From assembly GCF_946221635.1 (NCBI RefSeq), contig NZ_CAMIHB010000016.1:40373-104372 (forward strand): a stretch of 64,000 nucleotides of DNA. The letters are read 5' to 3'. The DNA comes from an uncultured Rhodoferax sp. (GTDB taxonomy: Bacteria > Pseudomonadota > Gammaproteobacteria > Burkholderiales > Burkholderiaceae_C). The notes beneath the pieces are model-generated. The model made no database searches and was not told the origin of the DNA. It saw only the letters and a program-made list of their open reading frames with translations. Within the stretch, counting starts at the first letter, position 1. Each line of letters starts with the position of its first letter. Both the position numbers and the translations under genes were made by a program. Positions 16,724-26,295 of this stretch are shown piece by piece.

Positions 16724-17104
16724 CGCCTGGTAGGCGGGCATGTCCCGCGCATGCACCACGAGACAGAAGTCCGGCCCGGGCGAGACGCGGTAGCACTGTT
16801 GCACGGCCGCTTCGCCGGCCACGCGCGCCTCGAAGCGCTCCAAAGCCTCCGCGTCCTGTCGGTCCAAAGTGATTTCCACGATTGCGGTGAGTCCGTGGCC
16901 TACGGTGGCGGCCAGGCGCTCGGGGTTGAGCAGGGTGATTTGCCGTTCGATGAGCCCGGCTTCGCGCAGTCGCTTGACGCGGCGCAGGCAGGTGGGTGGC
17001 GTCGTGTGGGCCAATTCGGCCAGGGCCTGGTTGCTCAGGCTGGCATCGCGTTGCAGCGCATCCAGCAATTGCAGGTCTACTGCGTCAAGTGATATTTCTT
17101 CCAT
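16622..17104 (-). CDS. Lrp/AsnC-family transcriptional regulator
   Basis: 160-aa regulator: N-terminal HTH (DLQLLDALQRDASLSNQALA, then CLRRVKRLREAGLIERQ) and C-terminal RAM ligand domain (YRVSPGPDFCLVVHARDMPAYQ). ATG 17104 (MEEISLDAVD) is preferred over ATG 17137 because the homology begins there and the longer version would place an operator-like dyad inside the coding sequence. It is divergent from glmS across an AT-rich gap holding two similar dyads, so control of glmS and autoregulation are likely. It overlaps the 3' extension of the LysR gene. Confidence 0.9.
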   Translation of the reverse strand: MEEISLDAVDLQLLDALQRDASLSNQALAELAHTTPPTCLRRVKRLREAGLIERQITLLNPERLAATVGHGLTAIVEITLDRQDAEALERFEARVAGEAAVQQCYRVSPGPDFCLVVHARDMPAYQALTQRLFTADANVRNVKAFFSIRRSKFGAELTLV

Positions 17105-17117
17105 GATTGATGAATTA

Positions 17118-17163
17118 ATGGAATAAAAATCCATCATCGCAGTTTTATGAAATAAATATCCAT
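17118..17163. promoter_or_regulatory. Twin Lrp-type dyads between the Lrp gene and glmS
   Basis: ATGGAATAAAAATCCAT (17118-17134) and ATGAAATAAATATCCAT (17147-17163) agree at 15 of 17 positions and are spaced 29 bp. The first is a perfect ATGGA/TCCAT dyad. They match the AT-rich style of Lrp operators. Inferred binding site of the adjacent regulator. Confidence 0.6.
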
Positions 17164-17241
17164 TTTCCTATAAAAAATGATCTGATATTTTTTCTCCTCC
17201 TGCCTACCATGCAGCCCATTGATTCCTTTTGGAGGCTCGCT

Positions 17242-19137
17242 ATGTGTGGCATCGTCGGCGCGGTATCGACCCGCAACATCGTTCCGGTTCTGGTTCAAGG
17301 GCTGGAGCGCCTGGAATACCGGGGCTATGACTCCTGCGGTGTGGCCGTCTACGCACAGGATGCGCAACCCGGCCTGCGCCGCGCCCGCAGCACCTCGCGG
17401 GTGGCCGAGCTGGTCGAGCAGGTAGCCAGCGGTGGTGTGCAGGGCCATCTGGGCATTGCCCACACCCGCTGGGCAACCCATGGGGCTCCCGTGGTACACA
17501 ACGCCCACCCGCATTTCAGCCATGGTCCCGGCGCCGACGCCGCCAGCCGCGCTGGCCGCATTGCACTGGTGCACAACGGCATCATCGAAAACCACGACGA
17601 GCTGCGCGCCACGCTCAAGGCGCGCGGCTATGGATTTGACAGCCAGACCGATACCGAGGTCATTGCCCACCTGATCGACAGCCTCTACGACGGCGATTTG
17701 TTCGAAGCCGTGAAAGCTGCCGTTCTGCAACTGCATGGTGCGTACGCGATTGCCGTGTTCTGCAAGGACGAGCCGCAACGCCTGATCGGTGCACGTGCGG
17801 GCTCGCCATTGATCCTGGGTGTGGGCAAGGACGGGCAGGAGCACTTCCTGGCCAGTGATGCCATGGCCCTGGCCGGTGTGACCGACCAGATCGTCTATCT
17901 CGAAGAAGGCGATGTGGTGGACCTGCAACTGGGCAAGTACTGGCTGGTGGACAAGGCGCACAAGGCGCTCACGCCGGCCCAGCGCCCTGTCAAGACCGTG
18001 CTGGCGCACAGCGGTGCTGCCGAGCTGGGCCCCTACCGCCATTACATGCAGAAGGAAATTTTCGAGCAGCCGCGTGCCATTGCCGACACGCTCGAAGGCG
18101 TGGAGGGCATTGTCCCCGAGCTGTTCGACGTGCAGATGAACCATGCGCCTGGTAGCAATGCGGCGCGTGTGTTTGCGCAGATTGACTCGGTGCTCATTCT
18201 GGCCTGTGGCACCAGCTATTACAGTGGCTGCGCGGCCAAGTACTGGATCGAAAGCATCGCCAAGGTGCCTTGCCAGGTGGAAGTGGCCAGCGAATATCGC
18301 TACCGCGAATCGGTGCCCAATCCGAAGACGCTGGTCGTCACCATCACGCAAAGCGGCGAGACGGCCGATACATTGGCTGCACTTCGCCATGCCAAGAGCC
18401 TGGGTATGCAGCACACGTTGACCATCTGCAATGTGGCCACCAGCGCCATGGTGCGCGAGTGCAGCCTGGCCTACGTGACGCGTGCGGGGGTCGAAATCGG
18501 TGTGGCGTCCACCAAGGCCTTCACGACGCAGCTGGCCGGCCTGTTCCTGTTGACCCTGTGCCTGGCCCAGGCCAAGGGCCGACTCTCCGACGCGGAAGAG
18601 GCACGCCATCTGAAAGCCATGCGCCACCTGCCGGCTGCACTGCAGGCTGTGCTGGCCCTGGAGCCGCAGGTCATGGCCTGGGCGGACGATTTTGCCAAGA
18701 AGGAAAACGCGCTCTTCCTGGGGCGAGGCCTGCATTTCCCCATTGCCATGGAGGGGGCCCTCAAGCTCAAGGAAATCACCTACATCCATGCCGAGGCCTA
18801 TGCCGCGGGCGAACTCAAACACGGCCCCCTGGCGCTGGTGACCAGCGAGATGCCGGTAGTGACGGTTGCGCCCAACGACGCGCTGCTGGAAAAACTCAAG
18901 AGCAATATGCACGAGGTGCGCGCCCGCGGCGGGGTGCTCTATGTGCTGGCCGATGCGGATACACGCATTGAGAGCAGCGAAGGCCTGCACGTCATCCGCA
19001 TGCCCGAGCACTACGGCGAACTGTCACCGCTGTTGCATGTGGTGCCCCTGCAGCTCCTGTCGTACCACACGGCTTGCGCCCGTGGCACAGACGTGGACAA
19101 GCCGCGCAACCTGGCAAAAAGCGTGACGGTGGAGTAA
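17242..19137 (+). CDS. glmS: Glutamine-fructose-6-phosphate aminotransferase (isomerizing)
   Basis: First step of hexosamine synthesis: fructose-6-P plus glutamine gives glucosamine-6-P. 631 aa. The start is ATG 17242, with GGAGG at 17231-17235, giving MCGIVGAVSTRN, whose second-residue Cys is the glutaminase nucleophile. Glutaminase domain residues about 1-230 (HTRWATHG); two SIS domains follow (ACGTSYYSG, ITQSGETADTL) and the C-terminal KSVTVE is the expected isomerase tail. Divergent from the Lrp-type regulator. Confidence 0.97.
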   Translation: MCGIVGAVSTRNIVPVLVQGLERLEYRGYDSCGVAVYAQDAQPGLRRARSTSRVAELVEQVASGGVQGHLGIAHTRWATHGAPVVHNAHPHFSHGPGADAASRAGRIALVHNGIIENHDELRATLKARGYGFDSQTDTEVIAHLIDSLYDGDLFEAVKAAVLQLHGAYAIAVFCKDEPQRLIGARAGSPLILGVGKDGQEHFLASDAMALAGVTDQIVYLEEGDVVDLQLGKYWLVDKAHKALTPAQRPVKTVLAHSGAAELGPYRHYMQKEIFEQPRAIADTLEGVEGIVPELFDVQMNHAPGSNAARVFAQIDSVLILACGTSYYSGCAAKYWIESIAKVPCQVEVASEYRYRESVPNPKTLVVTITQSGETADTLAALRHAKSLGMQHTLTICNVATSAMVRECSLAYVTRAGVEIGVASTKAFTTQLAGLFLLTLCLAQAKGRLSDAEEARHLKAMRHLPAALQAVLALEPQVMAWADDFAKKENALFLGRGLHFPIAMEGALKLKEITYIHAEAYAAGELKHGPLALVTSEMPVVTVAPNDALLEKLKSNMHEVRARGGVLYVLADADTRIESSEGLHVIRMPEHYGELSPLLHVVPLQLLSYHTACARGTDVDKPRNLAKSVTVE

Positions 19138-19163
19138 GGACGGGGCGAGAGGGGTAGAATCGC

Positions 19164-19185
19164 AAATGCGAATTACTTGTATTTG
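19164..19185. promoter_or_regulatory. Possible Fur box upstream of the iron importer
   Basis: AAATGCGAATTACTTGTATT resembles the AT-rich GATAAT-type Fur repeats and sits 45 bp before the binding-protein start. The match is partial. It is supported mainly by the iron-transport function of the operon. Confidence 0.4.
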
Positions 19186-19230
19186 TGCTCCGCGCACGGC
19201 AACCCTTCCCTTCCTACTTCCAGGCTCCAC

Positions 19231-20253
19231 ATGAAAATCTCCCGTTCTGCTTTTCTGCTGCGTTCCGTATCGTTGGCCGCGGGCCTCTTGCTGGCCTCTT
19301 GGGGCGCGTCTGCCCAAGGCGCTCCCGAGGGCATTTTGGTCTACAACGCCCAGCACGCCAGCCTGACCCAGGCCTGGGCCGAAGCCTTCACCAAAGAGAC
19401 TGGCATCAAGGTCACTCTGCGCCAAGGCAGCGATACCGAGCTGGGCAACCAACTGGTGCAAGAAGGCAGCGCATCCCCTGCGGATGTGTTCCTGACAGAA
19501 AACTCCCCGGCGATGGCCCTGGTGGATGGCGCGGGCCTGTTGGCCCCGCTGGACCCTGCAACGCTGGCCCAGGTGCAGCCCAACTACCGCACCGTGCACG
19601 GCCGCTGGGTGGGCATTGCCGCGCGCAGCACTGTGTTTGTCTACAAGAAGACCAAGTTCACGCCGGATCAACTGCCCAAGTCCATGCTGGATTTGGCCAA
19701 GCCCGAGTGGAAAGGTCGCTGGGGGGCTGCGCCTGCCGGTGCGGACTTCCAGGCCATCGTGAGTGCCCTGCTGGAACTCAAGGGTGAAGCCGCTACCCTG
19801 GCGTGGCTCAAGGGCATGAAGGACAACGTGGTGCCCTTCAAGGGCAACAGCATTGCCATGAAGGCGGTGAACGCAGGTCAGGTGGATGGCGCGTTGATCT
19901 ACCACTACTACCATTACGGCGACATGGCCAAGACCGGTGAGAACAGCGAGAAGACGGGGCTCCACTACTTCCGCAACGAAGATCCGGGCGCGTTCGTGAG
20001 CATCTCGGGCGGTGGCGTGCTGGCCTCCAGCAAGCACAAGCCCGAAGCCCAGGCCTTCATCAAGTGGATTACCGGCAAGGGTGGTCAGGACATCCTGCGT
20101 ACCGGCAACTCGTTTGAGTACGCCGTGGGCGTGGGCGCAGCCTCCCACCGCAACCTGGTGCCTCTGGTTGACTTGCAGGCGCCCAAGGTGGAACCCTCCC
20201 GCCTCAACAGCAAGAAGGTGTCTGATCTGATGACACAGGCGGGATTGCTCTGA
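19231..20253 (+). CDS. fbpA: Ferric iron ABC transporter substrate-binding protein
   Basis: Periplasmic Fe(III)-binding protein, 340 aa from ATG 19231 with signal peptide MKISRSAFLLRSVSLAAGLL cut near ASA-Q. Family features: GILVYNAQHASLTQAWAEAF, ADVFLTENSP, and IYHYYHYG, where adjacent Tyr residues are the expected iron ligands. It is followed by a two-domain permease and an ATPase, the FbpABC/AfuABC order. Thiamine or phosphonate-type relatives exist, but the Tyr motif favours iron. Confidence 0.88.
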   Translation: MKISRSAFLLRSVSLAAGLLLASWGASAQGAPEGILVYNAQHASLTQAWAEAFTKETGIKVTLRQGSDTELGNQLVQEGSASPADVFLTENSPAMALVDGAGLLAPLDPATLAQVQPNYRTVHGRWVGIAARSTVFVYKKTKFTPDQLPKSMLDLAKPEWKGRWGAAPAGADFQAIVSALLELKGEAATLAWLKGMKDNVVPFKGNSIAMKAVNAGQVDGALIYHYYHYGDMAKTGENSEKTGLHYFRNEDPGAFVSISGGGVLASSKHKPEAQAFIKWITGKGGQDILRTGNSFEYAVGVGAASHRNLVPLVDLQAPKVEPSRLNSKKVSDLMTQAGLL

Positions 20254-20287
20254 GTCTGCCTTGAACACGCTCGTCAACCGACTTCCC

Positions 20288-21829
20288 ATGCCTGCGGTGC
20301 GCAGCGCGCAGCCGCGGCGCTGGTCCTGGGTCGCCCTGGCGGCCCTGCTGGTGTCGTTGCTAGCCCTGCTACCCCTGGGTTTTGTGCTGTGGGTAGGTTT
20401 GCAGACCGGTTGGGACACGGTGTATGCCTTGGTGTTTCGTCCCCGCGTGGGTGAACTGCTGGTCAATACGGCCATGCTGGTGGTGCTGACGGTACCGCTG
20501 TGCGTGGCCCTGGCCGTGCTGCTGGCCTGGTTGACGGAACGCAGCGACCTGCCGGGCGCGCGCTGGTGGTCCTGGTTGGCGGCGGCGCCGTTGGCGGTAC
20601 CGGCCTTTGTACAGAGCTATGCCTGGATCAGCCTCTTCCCGGGCTTGCATGGCCTGTCCGCCGCAGTGCTGGTGTCTGTCGTAGCCTATTTCCCGTTTCT
20701 GTACCTGCCCATCGCGGCCTCTTTGCGCCGCTTGGATCCGGCCATGGAGGATGCCGCTGCTTCGTTGGGCTGTGGTCCGTGGCAGATATTCTTGCGCGTG
20801 GTGCTGCCTCAGCTGCGGTTGGCCATCTGGGGGGGCTCCTTGCTGGTAGGGCTGCATCTGCTGGCGGAGTACGGCCTGTTCGTCACCATCCGCTTTGATA
20901 CCTTTACAACGGCCATCGTGGACCAGTTCCAATCCACCTACAACGGGCCTGCGGCCAATATGCTGGCGGGTGTGCTGGTGCTGTGCTGCCTGGGCCTGCT
21001 GGCGCTGGAGGCGTCCACCCGGGGATACGAGCGCTACGCGCGCGTGGGCTCCGGCTCGGCTCGTCAGGCACGGCGCAGCCGGCTGGGCTCCTGGATGTTG
21101 CTGTGTCTGGTCGTACCGGCTTTCACCGCCCTGCTGTCCTTGGGCGTCCCGCTGGTCACCCTGAGCCGCTGGCTCTGGGCAGGCGGGACCGAGGTCTGGA
21201 GTCTTGTTGAATGGTGGCCAACGCTCATGCAGACGCTGGGGCTGGCCTTGGTCGGGGCGCTGCTGACCACGCTATTTGCCGTTCCCATGGCCTGGCTGTC
21301 TATCCGCGCACCGGGGCGCGTTCAGCGCCTGGTGGAGGGGTGTAACTACCTGGCGGGTTCCTTGCCCGGGATCGTGGTGGCACTGGCGCTGGTAACCGTC
21401 ACGGTGCGCGTCGCCTTGCCGCTGTACCAGACCGTGTTCACCGTGCTACTGGCCTACATCCTGCTGTTCCTGCCGCGTGCCCTGATCAGCTTGCGCGCCG
21501 GCATTGCGCAGGCCCCGGTGGAGCTGGAGCAAGCCGCGCGCAGCCTGGGCCGTTCCCCCGCGCGAGCCCTGTGGCAGATCACCATGCGCCTGGCGGCGCC
21601 GGGCGCAGCCTCGGGTGTGGCGATGGTGTTCCTTGCCATCACCAATGAACTTACGGCGACTCTGCTGCTGTCCCCGAATGGCACGCAGACCCTGGCTACC
21701 GCTTTCTGGGCCCATACCAGCGAGATTGATTACGCGGGTGCTGCGCCCTACGCCCTGACCATGGTGCTGCTTTCGCTGCCCCTGACATGGCTTCTCTATA
21801 TTCAATCCAGACGCATAGCCGGACGATGA
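20288..21829 (+). CDS. fbpB: Ferric iron ABC transporter permease (duplicated type)
   Basis: Inner-membrane permease of about 513 aa with two fused permease halves, each with its own EAA-type loop: DAAASLGCGPWQIFLRVVLP and QAARSLGRSPARALWQITMR. ATG 20288 is used; a TTG at 20261, 7 bp after the binding-protein stop, would add nine residues, and neither has a good ribosome site. The end overlaps the ATPase start as ATGA. Confidence 0.9.
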   Translation: MPAVRSAQPRRWSWVALAALLVSLLALLPLGFVLWVGLQTGWDTVYALVFRPRVGELLVNTAMLVVLTVPLCVALAVLLAWLTERSDLPGARWWSWLAAAPLAVPAFVQSYAWISLFPGLHGLSAAVLVSVVAYFPFLYLPIAASLRRLDPAMEDAAASLGCGPWQIFLRVVLPQLRLAIWGGSLLVGLHLLAEYGLFVTIRFDTFTTAIVDQFQSTYNGPAANMLAGVLVLCCLGLLALEASTRGYERYARVGSGSARQARRSRLGSWMLLCLVVPAFTALLSLGVPLVTLSRWLWAGGTEVWSLVEWWPTLMQTLGLALVGALLTTLFAVPMAWLSIRAPGRVQRLVEGCNYLAGSLPGIVVALALVTVTVRVALPLYQTVFTVLLAYILLFLPRALISLRAGIAQAPVELEQAARSLGRSPARALWQITMRLAAPGAASGVAMVFLAITNELTATLLLSPNGTQTLATAFWAHTSEIDYAGAAPYALTMVLLSLPLTWLLYIQSRRIAGR

Positions 21830-22881
21830 CGCTTTTAGACCTGCACGCAGTGCGCAAGAACTATGGCGCGCACGCCGCGCTCGCCGGCGTGAACCTGCAA
21901 GTAAGCGCGGGCAGCCGTACCGCCATCGTGGGGCCCTCCGGATCGGGCAAGACCAGCCTGCTGCGCATCATTGCGGGTTTCGACGCGCCGGATGCCGGGC
22001 GTGTGGTCCTGGGCGGGCAGGTGTTGGCCGACGGGCCGGAAATCGTACCGGCGCACCAGCGCGGCATCGGCTACGTGCCGCAGGACGGTGCCTTGTTCCC
22101 CCATCTGAGCATTGCGGACAACGTTGGTTTCGGTCTGCCGAAAGACCTGCCGCAGCGCGGCCAGCGCATCGCGGAACTCATGGACATGGTGTCGCTGGAC
22201 GCGGCCATGCTGCAGCGCCGCCCGCACGAACTCTCGGGTGGGCAGCAGCAGCGGGTGGCTCTGGCCCGCGCGCTGGCCTTGAAGCCGCGGTTGATGCTGC
22301 TGGATGAACCCTTTTCGGCGCTGGATACGGGGCTGCGCGCTGCCACCCGCAAGGCTGTTGCGCAGTTGCTGCAGTCCGCTGGCATCACCACCATTCTTGT
22401 CACGCATGACCAGGCCGAGGCCTTGTCCTTTGCCGATCAGGTGGCGGTGATGCGGGATGGCCGTCTGGCCCAGGTGGGGCGCCCCATGGATCTGTACCTG
22501 CGTCCGGTGGACGCCGCGACGGCCGACTTCCTGGGGGAAGCCGTCGTGTTGTCCGCGCAGCTCTCTGATGGTTGGGCGGAATGTGCGCTCGGGCGCATTG
22601 CCATCAACGATGCCCAGCGCCAGGGGGCCGCCCAGATCATGTTGCGTCCCGAACAGTTGCTGCTCGTTGAGCAGCCGGCCACGTCCACGCCCGCCGGGGC
22701 TTGCCTGGGGGAAGTGCTGGAAGCGGACTTCTGCGGCCCGGTGAGCGAACTCACCGTGCGTCTGTTGCATGCACCGGAGATGCCGCCTCTGCTGGTGCGT
22801 GGCCCCGGGCTGCATGCCCCTGGCGTGGGGGCTACGGTGTCCATCGGCGTGACGGGCCAAGCCCACGTCTTTGCGACCTGA
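21826..22881 (+). CDS. fbpC: Ferric iron ABC transporter ATP-binding protein
   Basis: ATPase of the importer, 351 aa. Walker A GPSGSGKTS, signature LSGGQQQRVALARALALKP, Walker B LMLLDEPFSALDTGLR, switch VTHDQAEALSFADQ, and a C-terminal TOBE-like part (IMLRPEQLLLV). ATG 21826 overlaps the permease TGA, indicating translational coupling; an upstream ATG in frame at 21787 lies in the permease and lacks homology. Confidence 0.92.
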   Translation: MTLLDLHAVRKNYGAHAALAGVNLQVSAGSRTAIVGPSGSGKTSLLRIIAGFDAPDAGRVVLGGQVLADGPEIVPAHQRGIGYVPQDGALFPHLSIADNVGFGLPKDLPQRGQRIAELMDMVSLDAAMLQRRPHELSGGQQQRVALARALALKPRLMLLDEPFSALDTGLRAATRKAVAQLLQSAGITTILVTHDQAEALSFADQVAVMRDGRLAQVGRPMDLYLRPVDAATADFLGEAVVLSAQLSDGWAECALGRIAINDAQRQGAAQIMLRPEQLLLVEQPATSTPAGACLGEVLEADFCGPVSELTVRLLHAPEMPPLLVRGPGLHAPGVGATVSIGVTGQAHVFAT

Positions 22882-23023
22882 ACGCAGCGGTCGCCCGGGC
22901 TGCGGAAAGTAACACTCTGCAACAAGGTCGTCCGGCCGATCTGGTGTCCCGTTGGGGTAAGACGCCGGCGCTATGCTGGCGCCCGTCACTGGTTTCTTCC
23001 CACCCCTTTCAGAAAGCCTCCGC

Positions 23024-24466
23024 ATGCGTTCTTTCTCTGCTCCCTTTGCCCTGGCCGCCCTGAGCCTGGCGGTTCCTGCCCTGTGGGCGCAAGCGCCGGA
23101 ACAGCGCAGCACCCTCGCCGACCAGCAGGAGGTTGCCGTCACCATCTACAACGACAACCTCGCCTTGGTCAAAGACCAGCGCCGTGTGCAGCTGGGCAGC
23201 GGCAATCTGGCATTGGCATTCCGCGATGTCAGCGCCCGCATGCGCCCGGAGACGGCGCTGCTGCGCAGCGTGAGCGCGCCTGGCAGCTTCAGTGTGCTGG
23301 AGCAGAACTTTGACTTCGATCTGCTGACCCCACAGAAGATGCTGGAGAAGTACGTGGGCCAGACGGTGAATGTGGTGCGCACCAACCCAGCGACGGGTGT
23401 GGAAACGACCGAGGCCGCCACCGTGCTGTCCGCCAACAACGGTGTGGTGCTCAAGATCGGCCAGCGCATCGAGACCGGCATTCCGGGGCGGCTGGTGTTT
23501 GGCGATGTGCCGGCCAACCTGCGCGATCGTCCCACACTGGTCATGGCGCTGGACAACAAGGGGGCGCCCCAGCAGGACGTTGAGCTCAGCTACCTGACCT
23601 CGGGCCTGGGCTGGAAGGCCGACTATGTGGTGGAACTCAATGCCAGCGATGACAAGCTCGACATGTCGGGCTGGGTGACGCTGACCAACACGAGCGGCGC
23701 CACCTACCGCAATGCACGCCTGCAACTGGTGGCTGGCGATGTGAACCAGGTGCAGCCCGAGATGCAGCGCAGTCGCGGCATGGTGATGGCTGCACCCATG
23801 ACCGCTAAGGCCGATGTCAACATGGCGGAAGAAAGCCTGTTCGAGTACCACCTCTACACCCTGCCACGTCCCACCACGATTGCCGAGAACCAGACCAAGC
23901 AGGTAGCGCTGCTCACTGCCAGTGGTGTACCCGCGCGCAAGGAACTGCTGCTGCGCGGCAACGACTACTACTACCAAAGCGCCGTGGGTGAGTTGGGTCA
24001 GAAGATGAAAGTTGCCGTGTTCGTGGAATTCGACAACAAGGAGAGTGCCCGTCTGGGGCTGCCCTTGCCCAAGGGCGTGGTGCGGGTCTACAAGAAGGAC
24101 AGTGCGGGCAATGCGCAGTTCATTGGAGAAGACCGCGTGGACCATACGCCCAAGAACGAGACGGTGCGCCTCAAGCTGGGCGAGGCCTTTGACGTCACGG
24201 CGGACAAAAAACAGACCGACTTCAAAAAGCTGGGCGGCACCGGCAAGTACAACTATGTGTTCGAAAGCGCCTACCAACTGGTGTTGAAGAACGCCAAGAA
24301 AGAGGCCGTGGCGGTGACGGTACAGGAACCCATGCCGGGCGACTGGCAGATTCTGAACACCAGCCACAGCTACACCAAGGGGGCTGCCAATACCGCAGTC
24401 TGGAAGCTCAATATCCCTGCGGAAGGCAGTACTGTTTTGACTTATCGCGCACTGGTCCGGTATTGA
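23024..24466 (+). CDS. DUF4139 domain exported protein
   Basis: 480 aa. Signal peptide MRSFSAPFALAALSLAVPAL, cut about WAQ-A. The mature part starts VAVTIYNDNLALVKDQRRV, the usual beginning of DUF4139 proteins, and the DUF4139 core covers about residues 190-480 (SYLTSGLGWKADYVVELNA, TLTNTSGATYRNARLQLVAG, VYKKDSAGNAQFIGEDRVDH). Predicted beta-rich and periplasmic or surface-linked; no catalytic role is known to me. It stands alone with about 140 bp of non-coding sequence before it. Confidence 0.85.
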   Translation: MRSFSAPFALAALSLAVPALWAQAPEQRSTLADQQEVAVTIYNDNLALVKDQRRVQLGSGNLALAFRDVSARMRPETALLRSVSAPGSFSVLEQNFDFDLLTPQKMLEKYVGQTVNVVRTNPATGVETTEAATVLSANNGVVLKIGQRIETGIPGRLVFGDVPANLRDRPTLVMALDNKGAPQQDVELSYLTSGLGWKADYVVELNASDDKLDMSGWVTLTNTSGATYRNARLQLVAGDVNQVQPEMQRSRGMVMAAPMTAKADVNMAEESLFEYHLYTLPRPTTIAENQTKQVALLTASGVPARKELLLRGNDYYYQSAVGELGQKMKVAVFVEFDNKESARLGLPLPKGVVRVYKKDSAGNAQFIGEDRVDHTPKNETVRLKLGEAFDVTADKKQTDFKKLGGTGKYNYVFESAYQLVLKNAKKEAVAVTVQEPMPGDWQILNTSHSYTKGAANTAVWKLNIPAEGSTVLTYRALVRY

Positions 24467-24518
24467 CCGGGTCCGGGGCAGCCCGGATACTGGCCTGCTT
24501 CTGTTATGGAGCGGGTTC

Positions 24519-26099
24519 ATGAAGTCCTTGAGTATTGCGTTGAAGCTGTGGTTGCCGGCCATCGCCGTGAGTGTGGGTCTGGTGGCCATGGCGTCCGGGT
24601 CGGCGATCCGTACCGTGCGCTCCCAGGCCATCACCGTGGCCGAACAGGCGGAGCAGCAGAGCAAGCTGGAGATGGCCGCACGGTGGCGCGGCCTGGCGGA
24701 GGCCAACGCATTGCGTGGCATTGGGGCGGCGCTCAACGCGGACGCCGCCGCGGGCCAGTTGTTGCTGGCCGACCAGGAGGCCACGACCCAGGAGATGGGC
24801 AAGCTGCAGGCCGCATTGGAGAAGACCATGCAAAGCCCGGTGGAGCGGGCGGCACTGGATGCGGTAAAGACCAAGGCCCAGTCCCTGCAGGCGTCGATCG
24901 ACAAGGCCCAGGCCCTCAAGGCAGGCGGTGATAGCGCGGCTGTTGTCAGCCACATTCAGGGCGCAACGCAGGGCGAACTCAAAGCCTTCCTGGCTGCCCA
25001 GCAAGCGCTGGTGGCGCTGACCGAGGAGGGTGCCACGGCTTTGCGCGACAAGGCGGGTCAGGAACGCATGCGTACCGTCTGGTCGGTGGCGGGCATCATG
25101 GCCGTCATCGTGGTGCTGATTTCGATTGGCACCCGCATCCTGCAGCGCAATGTCTGCGACCCGCTCGATGACATCGTGCGCGTGGCGCAGTCCATCGGTC
25201 AGGGCGACCTGAGTGTGGCGATCCATACGCAGCGCAAGGATGAAATGGGCGATGTGTTGCGCTCCCTGCGCCACATGGCCGATTCCCTGGCCCAGCTGGT
25301 AGGGCAGGTACACCGCTCGACCGGCAGTATCAGCATTGCCAGTTCAGAGATTGCACACGGCAACCAGGACTTGTCCAACCGCACCGAGACCACGGCTGCC
25401 AATCTGCAGCGCGCGGCCTCCACCATGGACCATCTCAACGGCTCCTTGCAGCAGTCTGCCGAGTCCGCCCGGCAGGCGAACATGCTGGCCGGTTCAGCCT
25501 ACTCCGTGGCGGAGAGCGGTGGCTCCGCGGTTTCGCAGGTGGTCAGCACCATGCATGAAATCAATGGCTCGTCCCGCAAGATCGTGGACATCATTGCCGT
25601 GATCGACGGCATCGCCTTCCAGACCAACATCCTGGCGCTCAACGCGGCGGTGGAGGCGGCGCGGGCGGGGGAGCAAGGGCGGGGGTTTGCCGTGGTGGCG
25701 ACCGAGGTGCGGGCCTTGGCTGGGCGCAGTGCCGAGGCGGCCAAGGAGATCAAGGCCCTCATCGGAGGTTCGGTCGCCAACGTGGAGCACGGTGCGCGGC
25801 TGGTGGACGGCGCGGGCCAGACCATGCAGGACATCGTGCAGTCGGTACAGCGCGTGACGGGCATCATCGGCGAGATCACCGCGTCGAGTGACGAACAAAG
25901 CCGGGACATGCAACAGGTCAGCGCGGCCGTGGCGGAACTGGAACAGATGACCCAGCAAAACGCCGCCCTGGTGGAACAGAGCGCGGCGGCGGCGGGTTCG
26001 TTGCGCGAGCAGGCCGAGCTGCTGGAGCGTCTGGTCGGCCGATTCAAGCTGCCCAGTGATCCACATTCCATGCGGGCCCTGGCCCTGCCGGCTGCCTAG
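24519..26099 (+). CDS. Methyl-accepting chemotaxis protein
   Basis: Chemoreceptor of 526 aa. Transmembrane helices lie at about 10-30 and 187-209, and flank a periplasmic helical domain of about 155 aa. HAMP (VCDPLDDIVRVAQSIGQGDL) and the signalling hairpin follow, with the tip IDGIAFQTNILALNAAVEAA intact. The C-terminus MRALALPAA has no NWETF-like CheR docking peptide. Ligand not predictable. It ends at a terminator; the next gene has a sigma-28-type promoter. Confidence 0.93.
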   Translation: MKSLSIALKLWLPAIAVSVGLVAMASGSAIRTVRSQAITVAEQAEQQSKLEMAARWRGLAEANALRGIGAALNADAAAGQLLLADQEATTQEMGKLQAALEKTMQSPVERAALDAVKTKAQSLQASIDKAQALKAGGDSAAVVSHIQGATQGELKAFLAAQQALVALTEEGATALRDKAGQERMRTVWSVAGIMAVIVVLISIGTRILQRNVCDPLDDIVRVAQSIGQGDLSVAIHTQRKDEMGDVLRSLRHMADSLAQLVGQVHRSTGSISIASSEIAHGNQDLSNRTETTAANLQRAASTMDHLNGSLQQSAESARQANMLAGSAYSVAESGGSAVSQVVSTMHEINGSSRKIVDIIAVIDGIAFQTNILALNAAVEAARAGEQGRGFAVVATEVRALAGRSAEAAKEIKALIGGSVANVEHGARLVDGAGQTMQDIVQSVQRVTGIIGEITASSDEQSRDMQQVSAAVAELEQMTQQNAALVEQSAAAAGSLREQAELLERLVGRFKLPSDPHSMRALALPAA

Positions 26100-26119
26100 C
26101 CCGACAGCGCATCCCACCC

Positions 26120-26159
26120 CGGCACCACTGCAGTTTTGCACTGTTTTGGTGCCTTTTTT
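26120..26159 (+). terminator. Terminator after the chemoreceptor gene
   Basis: GGCACCA pairs with TGGTGCC around a 20-base loop and is followed by six T, starting 20 bp after the stop codon. Confidence 0.7.
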
Positions 26160-26214
26160 ACGTGTTGGGTGCTCGAATGCGCCGAAAAAAATGGAGAAAT
26201 TTTAAAAATAGGCC

Positions 26215-26241
26215 TAAATAAGCCCCTAAATCTGCCGTTAA
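26215..26241 (+). promoter_or_regulatory. Near-consensus sigma-28 (FliA) promoter
   Basis: TAAA at 26215-26218, exactly 15 bases, then GCCGTTAA at 26234-26241, against the FliA consensus TAAA-N15-GCCGATAA (one mismatch). It lies 54 bp before the start at 26296, with a GGAGG ribosome site at 26271-26275. Confidence 0.7.
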
Positions 26242-26295
26242 GAAACGTACGTCAACTCCTAAAAGTAACCGGAGGGGCCGTCAGGCCTACCCAAC

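Noticed and set aside
19164..19185. Fur box claimed as certain
   Set aside because: Only part of the GATAAT-type pattern matches, so it is kept as a low-confidence site and not as a finding.
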